Source: Antedon mediterranea
Taxonomy: Eukaryota; Echinodermata; Crinoidea; Comatulida; Antedonidae
Length of the DNA: 64,000 bases
Assembly: GCF_964355755.1 (NCBI RefSeq)
Contig: NC_092680.1
Coordinates: 6,733,001-6,797,000, forward strand
Reading direction: 5' to 3'
Both the position numbers and the translations under genes were made by a program. The notes beneath the pieces were generated by a model. It was not told where the DNA came from. It saw only the letters and a program-made list of their open reading frames with translations, and made no database searches. Positions 20,470 to 28,889 of this stretch are shown piece by piece. Numbering within the stretch: the first letter of the stretch is position 1; each line of letters starts with the position of its first letter.

Positions 20470-23400
20470 TTACTGTTGATCATCTTCATTCTCTGATGCA
20501 GATTCATCGTCTGATGATACAGTCATATCATCCTCCTCGTCATCATCATCTGAATCTGAATCTATGTCTTTATTCTCTGGAATTAATGAATCTGGAAGCT
20601 GAGCCCCTTCATGCCAAATAGGTTGATAAAGACCACTTTGAAAGTCCCAGCCATTTGAAATAATTGGATGTTGTTGGATTGTTGTCTGGTCAGCATCTGC
20701 CCACATTTTAGCAATGAAAGATACACGTTTAATATGGCAATTAAGTTCAGCTTCGCATGGTGGAATGACACTTGCATTAATGCCTTTCAGTTTCTCAAGT
20801 GGATTCTTTGACGTTGCACTTGGACTATAGCCTCGTTCAAATATGCTGTACCGGAATTCATTCAGTGTGCCTTTATATGAGTTTTTGGCACCATATACTT
20901 GAGCGGTAAACGTTTGAAGAGTAGTTTGTGCATCTCCACTTAATGAACCTTCACATGTAATTTCATTGAATGCTTTTTGGGCTTCAATATTCTTCAACAG
21001 TTTAGCAAATGGTTGCACTTTGCCTTTCCGTACAAATGAAGAGGTATAATCACACCCAGTAAAAGCATGAAATGCTGGTAGTGATAAACATAACTGCAAA
21101 CCAAGTATCTGATGTATACTCGACAAACAGATGTATCTACGACTATTTTTAGCAGATATACCAACATCCATCCACAATTTAGAGGCAAACTTATTGCAAT
21201 GATACAACATTATAACTGCTATGTCGGTGTCCGATGCTCGTATGACTATATCTCCTCTCAGACCAATACTTTCAATAAACTTAGCATGCAGACATATTTT
21301 GGTATCTGCTTCTTCATGGTTGCTTCTGAGGGCTGCAACATCTTCTCGAGTAACTACACCATCAAAAACTCGAAAAAGGTAGCACTCTCCAGGTACATCA
21401 AGAAACACCTTTTTATCCCGGAATATGTCAGCATAAGTCTGGTCCTGCCATTCTTTTGCGAGAAATTGAGGCAATTGAGATTTAAATGATCTGGATTTCA
21501 AGGCATCATTGATATGTTTTGGTCTAACTTGTTCTGGTCCTGTTATTAGATACTCTCTTTCTTCAACTCCTCTTCTACCTCTCTCAAAATCTTTCAGTGA
21601 TGGTTGTGGATAATCATCAAAGAGCAGGTGGACTTCCTTGGTTTGTGTGTTTGCTGATAAAGCCTGAATCAACACACTTCTGGCTAGTCCTCCATAGTTT
21701 GGTGGAATGTATGGTGGTAACGTATGTAATAAGAATTGGCCATCTATTATGTAGGCACATGGATATTGAGGATTAATATTCCCATCTTTCACTTTTGACT
21801 CAAGTACACCAAGCAGTGAACTTTTTGGTGTTTTGGTCATAGTTCCATCTGCATTACAAAGAGAAAGCGGAACAGGCGTCAAGGGGTAGCTAAATATATA
21901 TGGCAGGTCAAGGTTGCGTTTGGTCGCTAACAACACTAGTCGACCCATTAGATCTCTGCTACACTTGAGCTCTGCTATGCGTTTATCTTTTGTGCTCTTG
22001 TTGCTGGCACAATCATATGCAAATGTCTTTATTGGCGTCTTCTTGATTCTTTGCTCAAATCTGCTAGGATCTTTGACACAAGACTGTACAAACTCCTGAT
22101 GTCTAGACTGTCCGCATTGAGGTATGTTCAGTAAGCTTTCCTTTACCACAGTACTGACGGCTTTGCCTGTGTTGATATTAAATAGTTTAGTAGATGTGTC
22201 TATCACTCTATCAAAAGGATTATGTGTATCCTCTATGTGTTTTATTACAGCAGTTAGATCCCGGTTGTCACGATGTATTCGTGCAGGTTTAATCTCTGAA
22301 GCAATGTCGTCTTTTGAAAGCAGTCCTGCCATTTCATGAACAATGCTAACAAATGACGCACGGGTGGATCTTGTAATCATCCATCGTAGACGAGCACCAT
22401 AGTTGTTAGTTGCAGATGTTATTCCACTAAGTCTAGAAGCAGCATCGGCATTTACTGTTTGCTCAAGTGTCAGATCTACTGGTATTCGACTAAAAGCATT
22501 GTCTGTACGCCGGATACTGAATGCACCTTTCTCTAATATACTCCGGAGTCCAGGATGCGAGTTATCAATATTGGCGAGATCGAGTTGGAATTTTGTTAAC
22601 CATCGTGCATAGTTGATGTGATTTGTGGCAAAAAACAGACCAATAATGGGAGTAAGAGAGTAGATGTAAAGACTGATGTTATTGGTTCGGATTGACCTCT
22701 CTAGGTTATGATAGCTACGGATATAGTCAATGTACATAAGCCAAAATTGAGCAGTGAATCCATGTGCTCCCGAACGTGTCAAATCTGCAAACTGTTTGTA
22801 TGCTGTACATGCATGACTAAATGTAGCGGAGTTGATGGCTTCTTCATGACTTGGTTCATTGGTTAATTCCGTTAGCTGTTCTCTGTTGCTATAGTCTTTC
22901 ATGAATTCCCGAAAATGTAGAATTTCAAAAGCAAGAGCCAATATGGGGTGTAAACGTTTACATCTATTGAAATGTTTTCCACTTAGAAAACCGTTAAGTG
23001 ACCCGGGAGCAAGCACATCAGTATTGGTAAGCATATCAGGACCTCCTGAATTAGAAAGAAGCTTTCCAACAGCTTTAAAAAAGGCCATTTCCACATGGAA
23101 AGCACCTAACATAATAAATATGTCATCAAACCTTGGTTTTTCTGTTGCTTGTATTTGCATAGCTGGCTTTGCTGCATTTAAATCGTAAGTCACGATTCCG
23201 AATTTCTGCTCACATTCATTAGTGCATCTTTGGGTTATCAAGAGTGTCTCTTGTATGACATCTAACCTAGTGATTGGTTGTTGCAAATTTGGCATATATA
23301 GAACTGCCTGTTTTGGCAAATTGTCTGAATATGATGCAGCATTGTAACCGACCCACATAGGAATGTAATTCTCTTTCAAGGCATGTTTTAACACCCAAAG

Positions 23401-25122
23401 GAAGTCCATATTCCATGCCACTGCGCTGACATCAGGGAGACTAGAAATATCTGTAACATTGTAGTTAAATTCGGTCATTTTTGGTTTCTTACGATATGGC
23501 TCTAGAGCAGACATCTGTGGCGCTAGTGATCGCTTTCTACCTTTCTGTTGTTTGTTAGTTACACAGGAATGGCCTTCTGTGACATTTGTTTCATTAGTTT
23601 CTTGCTCGTCTGATATATTTTGGTATAGTATTCCCATTGTGTCATGAAGTGTGTTGGCACCCGAAAGTGTCTGAGTCATTTCATCAAAATTATCAAATGC
23701 AAGTCCCATTGGTATGTGTTTAACGGTTCCAATGGGGCATGCCAGCATCCTCTCTTGTATTTTCTCAGCCGTATTTGTTTCAAGTTCTTCAAGGCAGTTG
23801 TAATTTAGGCTATGTCCAAACCTATTTAGAACCTGTACTAACTTTTTGCTACCTGTAACAGTCTTTACAGCCATACCCAATGCCACTTGCTTTGCTGGTT
23901 TCACTTTACCTCTTTTGACAATGAAAAGTGCATCATCACAAGATGATTTAACACGTCGCTTCACCTGCTCAGAACACTTAGTTTGTTCTGCTCCACTGTA
24001 CAATGCAGTGAAAAATGTGGATAACAACTTGGGGGGAAAAGCATCCCCTTCCTTTAAATCATCCAGGGTAGGATTTTCAGGAAGGTCTTTCTTTTGAATG
24101 CCAAATATGTTTTTACGAAGTAGAAAAGCTGCCTTGGTAACAATGTGTTCATCATCCGATGCATAGTCATATGCAACACGTACAGATTTATCGGCAGTGT
24201 CAGAATTGTAAATAATAATTCCCAGTTTCTTTGTTTCTGTGTGGAAACGTAGTTTCTTACCAAATTTGTTTATCAAATTACGCATAAGACTCTGTGCACT
24301 ATTTATGGGTGTTGTTTCAGAAAGTGTACACATATCAGTATATCTGGCATACACTGATGTCAAAAGCTCAGGTCTTTTGTTGCAGATGATTGCTTTTTCT
24401 ACATAGTTATGGATATTTTGTATCATGGTTAGTTTGGATGACTCATTTGAATCCAATTCGCTCTGACTTGAAACCCTTTTGGCCGACATCAAATATGCAC
24501 TTTTACAAGAGTGGTGATATTTTGCTTCTTTGGCTACTAAGTCAATACCACTTATTTTGGATAACAGTTTGGAATCATTTAAAGCAGAAGCTGCCTCATG
24601 GATGCTCTGACCAGCTTCAATTGTCTCACAACTACCAGCTACTTCATACTGACCTTTCTTGCGTTTTCTTGCATTCCCACAAAATATACATTGAGGAGGG
24701 AAAATACCAGATGTTGATGACAGCGACCTATCGCTTTCGGGTGTAGCTGAACGTAAATGTGGACTCTCAGCAGTGCTTCCTAACTTGTGTGTATGTGGTG
24801 CCTTATCCGTGGATGCAGTTTCTGACGGTATAGCAGTAAAATTCTTGTAACACATCACATGATAACCTTCATTTTCGTCAGGAGATGACGGTAATTTTTG
24901 CACAATGTTGTGATATACAGATTCCACAAAATTACACTTTTTACGTCTACTTTCTGCTGCCAGTAAAACCGCTTTCCAATGTTTATCACTGAATGAGAGG
25001 ATATTTCCCCACTTTGACTTTTGCTTGGGCTTTTCAATGTGGAGAATGCAAACGTTGGACGATTTCATCTGAGTTTCAGCACTACTTTCAAGAGTCTGAT
25101 CTGGGTCCGTAAAGCTTTCCAT
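20470..25122 (-). CDS. Element-encoded 1550-aa protein with C-terminal FEN1/XPG-like nuclease domain
   Basis: A single intron-less frame, ATG at 25120-25122, stop at 20470. Zinc-ligand-like motifs occur near the N-terminus: C91 in MCYKNF, C145-x2-C148 in CIFCGNARKRKKGQY, and KYHHSC with C206. A middle region (about 570-950) has D647 (VTYDLNAAKPA), H676/E678 (LGAFHVEMAFF) and E887 (LTLEQTVNADAAS), possibly an RNase-H-like fold, which is unproven. Residues 1120-1400 match the FEN1/XPG order of metal ligands: D1127 (YIIDGQFLLH), D1169/D1170 (LLFDDYPQPSLKDFERGRRG), E1270/E1271 and D1273 (NHEEADTK), D1298 and D1300 (ASDTDI), and D1358 (TGCDYTSSFVRKGK). These mirror human FEN1 D34, D86, E158/E160, D179/D181 and D233. 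The tail (about 1520-1548) is almost all Asp/Glu/Ser. Unnamed relatives with HEEADT...SDTD...TGCD blocks are common in invertebrate genomes. A role in transposition is inferred from position between TIRs. Confidence 0.85.
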   Translation of the reverse strand: MESFTDPDQTLESSAETQMKSSNVCILHIEKPKQKSKWGNILSFSDKHWKAVLLAAESRRKKCNFVESVYHNIVQKLPSSPDENEGYHVMCYKNFTAIPSETASTDKAPHTHKLGSTAESPHLRSATPESDRSLSSTSGIFPPQCIFCGNARKRKKGQYEVAGSCETIEAGQSIHEAASALNDSKLLSKISGIDLVAKEAKYHHSCKSAYLMSAKRVSSQSELDSNESSKLTMIQNIHNYVEKAIICNKRPELLTSVYARYTDMCTLSETTPINSAQSLMRNLINKFGKKLRFHTETKKLGIIIYNSDTADKSVRVAYDYASDDEHIVTKAAFLLRKNIFGIQKKDLPENPTLDDLKEGDAFPPKLLSTFFTALYSGAEQTKCSEQVKRRVKSSCDDALFIVKRGKVKPAKQVALGMAVKTVTGSKKLVQVLNRFGHSLNYNCLEELETNTAEKIQERMLACPIGTVKHIPMGLAFDNFDEMTQTLSGANTLHDTMGILYQNISDEQETNETNVTEGHSCVTNKQQKGRKRSLAPQMSALEPYRKKPKMTEFNYNVTDISSLPDVSAVAWNMDFLWVLKHALKENYIPMWVGYNAASYSDNLPKQAVLYMPNLQQPITRLDVIQETLLITQRCTNECEQKFGIVTYDLNAAKPAMQIQATEKPRFDDIFIMLGAFHVEMAFFKAVGKLLSNSGGPDMLTNTDVLAPGSLNGFLSGKHFNRCKRLHPILALAFEILHFREFMKDYSNREQLTELTNEPSHEEAINSATFSHACTAYKQFADLTRSGAHGFTAQFWLMYIDYIRSYHNLERSIRTNNISLYIYSLTPIIGLFFATNHINYARWLTKFQLDLANIDNSHPGLRSILEKGAFSIRRTDNAFSRIPVDLTLEQTVNADAASRLSGITSATNNYGARLRWMITRSTRASFVSIVHEMAGLLSKDDIASEIKPARIHRDNRDLTAVIKHIEDTHNPFDRVIDTSTKLFNINTGKAVSTVVKESLLNIPQCGQSRHQEFVQSCVKDPSRFEQRIKKTPIKTFAYDCASNKSTKDKRIAELKCSRDLMGRLVLLATKRNLDLPYIFSYPLTPVPLSLCNADGTMTKTPKSSLLGVLESKVKDGNINPQYPCAYIIDGQFLLHTLPPYIPPNYGGLARSVLIQALSANTQTKEVHLLFDDYPQPSLKDFERGRRGVEEREYLITGPEQVRPKHINDALKSRSFKSQLPQFLAKEWQDQTYADIFRDKKVFLDVPGECYLFRVFDGVVTREDVAALRSNHEEADTKICLHAKFIESIGLRGDIVIRASDTDIAVIMLYHCNKFASKLWMDVGISAKNSRRYICLSSIHQILGLQLCLSLPAFHAFTGCDYTSSFVRKGKVQPFAKLLKNIEAQKAFNEITCEGSLSGDAQTTLQTFTAQVYGAKNSYKGTLNEFRYSIFERGYSPSATSKNPLEKLKGINASVIPPCEAELNCHIKRVSFIAKMWADADQTTIQQHPIISNGWDFQSGLYQPIWHEGAQLPDSLIPENKDIDSDSDDDDEEDDMTVSSDDESASENEDDQQ

Positions 25123-25572
25123 TACAATTTGATGTCTTCACGCACAACATAAACATATAGCAATTATAATACTGAGAAAAGATGATCCTGTTGTGTTAAC
25201 TCTACTAATCTATACTATAGAGTAAAATTAGCAAATGGTAATGTTGGTTCAATGATTTTGAAATAATGGAATAGCACATGGGGATGGAATTCCTGCTGGA
25301 CACCCAAGCCTAGATAGATGTATCCATGGAGACAAATTCCTGTATCTGATATATTCCAGAGACATTCACTTAAACAATAAGATAAAATATGATGATGCAA
25401 AGGACCTGTCCTAATTCCAGACAGCCCACAAATCACATTTGGTTTTGGATCTGAATATATCAGAGAATACTCTATTTGATATTTTACCCATTCTTAAGTG
25501 AACTAATGTTCTTTGAGTATGTTCATAATTTCTCAAAATGTTAATTAAATGTCTAATTAGCACTAATTAAGT
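25123..25572 (-). promoter_or_regulatory. Presumed promoter/5' leader of the element ORF
   Basis: The 450 bases between the ORF start and the right inner arm hold no other gene. No TATA box is obvious. An isolated CTTAAG word lies at about 25494, just outside the inverted match. Confidence 0.35.
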
Positions 25573-26427
25573 GCATTCTTAAGTTAATTTAGCACAGGAA
25601 TGGTCACTTAAGAATTATGGATCTTGGTTTCTGATAGGTCAGAGAACATTTTAGAATTGGTGTGGTCGATATTCTAATTAAATTTGAATTTTAATTATTT
25701 TAACCTTTGACCCATTCTTAAGTGGATTTGGCCCCGGATTTCAAACTTAAGAATGATGAATCCTTAATCAGTATGTTCATAAGTATATGTCATGTGAATT
25801 TCGTTGATGTACTCAAAATGCTAATTAAATGTCTAATTAGCACTAATTAAGTGCGTTCTTAAGTTAATTTAGCACAGGAATGGTCACATAAGAATTATGG
25901 ATCTTGGTTCCTGATAGGTCAGAGAACATTTTAGAATTGGTTTGGTCGATGTACTCGATATGCTAATTAAATTTGAATTTTAATTATTTTAACCTTTGAC
26001 CCATTCTTAAGTGGATTTGGCCCCGGATTTCAAACTTAAGAATGATGAATCCTTAATCAGTATGTTCATAAGTATATGTCATGTGAATTTCGTTGATGTA
26101 CTCAAAATGCTAATTAAATGTCTAATTACTGTAGCACTAATTAAGTGCGTTCTTAAGTTAATTTAGCACAGGAATGGTCACTTAAGAATTATGGATCTTG
26201 ATTCCTGATAGTTAGGAGAACATTTTAGGATTGGTTTGATCGATGTACTCGATATGCTAATTAAATTCAATTTTAGGGGTCATTTGGGTGGTTCCCCCCT
26301 AAAATTGAACAGGACCCGTCACTTAAGAATTGCCATTTCTGGGTCACATAGACCATATCTACACACTCCACACCTCAAACCTTTTGTACTCAAATTGCTA
26401 ATTAAAACCTTCTGGGCTCCCAGACTA
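25573..26427 (-). repeat. Inner subterminal arm, right
   Basis: Inverse of 19413-20279. CCCATTCTTAAGTGGATTTG starts at 25711 and again at 26000, a period of 289 bp. About ten CTTAAG hexamers are intact; one is mutated to CATAAG near 25888. Confidence 0.88.
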
Positions 26428-26429
26428 TT

Positions 26430-26644
26430 TCTTTGGGCTATGTCCAAGAACGCTTGGGTGCACACGGAACAACAACTGCGATACGATTCTTTCTACAATA
26501 ATAGGCCTAGGATTCTAGGTCAATTCACGTGATTGCCTTCGCGCACTCTTCTTCACACACACGTCCACTATGCAAAATGTGTCGAGGCTAATCGACAGCT
26601 AGGCAAAACATTAAACTAAGTAGTAATTGGACATAGCCCAAAGA
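26430..26644. mobile_element. 215-bp MITE in the right arm
   Basis: TIRs TCTTTGGGCTATGTCCA and GGACATAGCCCAAAGA. The interior contains CGCTTGGGTGCACACGGAAC, a copy of part of the host element's own TIR. Absent from the left arm. Confidence 0.7.
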
Positions 26645-26898
26645 CACAAGTCACACACACCCACACAGCTACTACTAGAATATACAGGGGTTTAGAGACT
26701 AGTAATTAGGCCTAATAGTATCAATAGAAACTATAATTTTAACACGTAATTCTTTAGTAATAAACTATATTAAAAACACCATAAACTAAAGGCTGATTAT
26801 TTCGACAATCCACACAAAACTCCGCTATTCTATTATGAAATCAGCGGAGATAGGCCTAGAATCGTACCGCACTTCTTGTTGCTATACGCTTGGGTGCA

Positions 26899-26993
26899 CA
26901 CGGAACAAGAAAATTTAACTGATGAATTATTCATGTTTATTCTGTGACGTTTCATGATGGGGTCCCCAACTTATGTACGAAAAAAAAAATCGC
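26899..26993 (-). repeat. Outer terminal inverted repeat, right
   Basis: 95 bp ending TGTACG, ten A, TCGC. 93 of 95 bases match the complement of 16836-16930. Confidence 0.88.
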
Positions 26994-27002
26994 TGCCGGG
27001 GC
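26994..27002 (+). repeat. Right 9-bp target-site duplication TGCCGGGGC
   Basis: Exact repeat of 16827-16835, immediately outside the right TIR. Confidence 0.88.
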
Positions 27003-27900
27003 ATCGAGCTTGGTCGGTCACTCTCCGTGTTCTGTGTGCCAGTGGTGGCTGCTGCTTTCCCTTTTCGTCGGCTGCTTTGCGGTCGAAGTCTGGTCCACTG
27101 GCCGGCTCCTCCTCATCCCGACAACCACTCCTTTACCACATATTTACCAAACGAGGCGACGAGGCTCACCACACGATGCCAGTGTATTATGAGGGCCGCC
27201 GACGAGTGACTGATAGCCGGAGCTATCGTGAGAGGCGGCGCGGGCCTCTTTCCCCTACTAATCACACCCATGATATGCCATCATCTGGATAGCACCACGA
27301 GTTTTCCTATCTATTGGTAATACGTCGGTGCTATCACCCATCATTTCCTGGACGTTTAGGTTCCGTCTGATGTCTTCCGGTGTCCTCCCTTCTCCGTGTG
27401 CCCGTCATTGCACTCGAGCCCTCCTCGGGTGCTCCGCTCTTGTGTGGTTTGAAGCAAGCCGGAGCATGCGTCCTTATCACGTGGGCCCGCATATTGTCCA
27501 CTCTGGGCCGGGGACCGCATTCCAGAGGGCATGACGTCTTCCGCACGGCCGGGGTATCGCCACCGGGCAAGCCTCTCCCTTCTCCCCAGCCACTGCGGAC
27601 TCCTTTGGACTGGCCAGGAGCACCTCTTCCTCCATCTGTGGCGTGGAGGTCAAAAAGTATTAGCTGATGATCCATATCTTAGGAAGAAGAGAACATAAAC
27701 GTTAGTACTTAATTGCTAACTCAGGACTTGCAGTTCGCACATCGATACAGATCGATGTCGTCCAAGGCCTCAGATGGTGCAATATTTTCACACATTCCCC
27801 GTGATACAACACATTGCAATAGTCACATTGTATCATAAACCGGCCCAGGGCTGGCGACATAAACAATACAACGGTCCCGCACCATCATCTGTAGAGGTGA
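27003..27900 (-). other. GC-rich flank, possible remnant of a coding sequence or another retroelement
   Basis: Markedly richer in GC than the rest of the window. On the minus strand 27334-27675 is open and contains a C-x3-C-x11-H-x4-H pattern (CPLECGPRPRVDNMRAHVIR then TH), like a C2H2 finger. A second minus-strand frame near 27113-27003 continues in frame into 16826-16649 once the 10.16-kb element and one duplication are removed. I cannot name the source. Confidence 0.35.
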
Positions 27901-27924
27901 AGAAAAAGTAGGTAAATTAGCCAT

Positions 27925-28118
27925 TTAAGCGTGGTGGTTCCCACTACCGACGCAACACAAGGATGTAACGCAACGCAAGTGAATTGACCAATCACAAGCG
28001 ATGGCTTATTCGCTTGTTATTGCTAACTGTCTATAACTTCGCTTGTCATTGGTTAAAACGCTTGCGTTGCGTTTCCGTCCTTGCGTTACGTTCTAGTATA
28101 TAGTGGGAACCAAGCTTT
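27925..28118. mobile_element. MITE 'GCGTGGTTCCCACTAG', upstream copy 1
   Basis: TTAAGCGTGGTGGTTCCCAC to TAGTGGGAACCAAGCTTTAA, enclosing GAATTGACCAATCACAAGCG, as in the 4893-5077 copy. Confidence 0.8.
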
Positions 28119-28296
28119 AAGCGTGGTTCGTTCCCACTAGCGACGACGCAGCGCAACACAAGGACGTAACGCAACGCAAGTGAATTGACCAATCACAAGC
28201 GATGGCTTATTCGCTTGTTATTGCTAACTGTCTATAACTTTGCTTGTCATTGGCTAAAACGCTTGCGTTGCGTTTACGTCCTTGCGTTACGTTCTA
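28117..28296. mobile_element. MITE 'GCGTGGTTCCCACTAG', upstream copy 2
   Basis: Directly follows copy 1. The right TIR is shortened (ends TTGCGTTACGTTCTAAAG) and runs into copy 3. Confidence 0.75.
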
Positions 28297-28478
28297 AAGC
28301 GTGGTTCCCACTAGCGACGCAACGCAAGGACGTAACGCAAAGCAAGTGAATTGACCAATCACAGGCGATGGCTTATTCGCTTGTGATTGCAAACTGTCTA
28401 TAACTTCGCTTGTGATTGGTCAATTCACTTGCGTTGCGTTACGTCCTTGTGTTGCGTCGCTAGTGGGAACCACGCTTT
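28296..28478. mobile_element. MITE 'GCGTGGTTCCCACTAG', upstream copy 3 (most palindromic)
   Basis: AAAGCGTGGTTCCCACTAGC and its near-perfect complement ending GGGAACCACGCTTT. The arms are about 80 bp. A fourth fragment follows to about 28512. Confidence 0.8.
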
Positions 28479-28548
28479 AAGCTTGGTTCCCCTAGAACGT
28501 AACGCAAGGACCGGTTCAGTTCGGGCGGCGTCGAGGTCCCACGTTAAC

Positions 28549-28573
28549 ATTTGCATACCCCGTGTATGCAAAT
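28549..28573. promoter_or_regulatory. Inverted pair of octamer motifs upstream of CDK7
   Basis: ATTTGCAT at 28549-28556 and ATGCAAAT at 28566-28573, 245 bases before the CDK7 start codon. The octamer is the classic POU/Oct binding word. A promoter role is inferred from position. Confidence 0.45.
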
Positions 28574-28817
28574 CAAGCTAGTATCGGGATGTCGCCCTCG
28601 TTCGGCTTACACGCAAAACTAAAAATATAAATTTTTAACAACATGGGAATATTAGGCCTTATATTGGGTCATTTTGGATGTAGAATACGTTTTACAAGCA
28701 TACAACCGTCGTCGGTGGCGCTATTTATTGCCATATTTTGTGGATTTGTCATTATTCGCCAAATCTGTCATATTTGAGATTAAATTTTATAGCTGGCAAC
28801 GCTGCCTCAGCAACAAC

Positions 28818-28889
28818 ATGGCGGCTTCCATGCGCGGTGTGGATCGTTCAGATCGCTACGAAAAAATTAAATTTCTCGGAGAAGGGCAG
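28818..28889 (+). CDS. CDK7: CDK7 exon 1
   Basis: [20 protein letters not shown] then GEGQ, donor CAG|GTAAAG. Lies in a short less AT-rich stretch. Confidence 0.95.

Larger units (their letters stand above)
16836..26993 (-). mobile_element. 10.16-kb long-TIR mobile element encoding a FEN1/XPG-like nuclease protein
   Basis: Both ends carry the same terminal inverted repeat beginning GCGATTTTTTTTTTCGTACA. The outer 95 bp (16836-16930 and 26899-26993) differ at only two positions. Further inward, matching inverted segments are 18886-19152 with about 26650-26906, and 19413-20279 with about 25573-26427. An exact 9-bp duplication, TGCCGGGGC, flanks the whole. The interior holds one gene, a 1550-aa frame on the minus strand (20470-25122). 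After its own insertion the element received a 1955-bp insert in the left arm (16931-18885) and a 215-bp insert in the right arm (26430-26644). Nine-bp duplications and long TIRs are also typical of Mutator-like elements, but I see no clear MULE transposase signature. The superfamily is unassigned. Confidence 0.88.

Noticed and set aside
21112-24746. Several plus-strand frames of 60-125 codons
   Set aside because: All are antisense shadows of the 1550-aa minus-strand ORF.
16827-27002. Classification as a Mutator-like element because of long TIRs and a 9-bp duplication
   Set aside because: The duplication length fits, but I see no MULE DDE signature or SWIM zinc finger in the only ORF, so I left the superfamily open.
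28614-28640. TATA-like AAATATAAAT near the octamers as an snRNA-type promoter
   Set aside because: No snRNA-like transcript sequence follows and the region is generally AT-rich.
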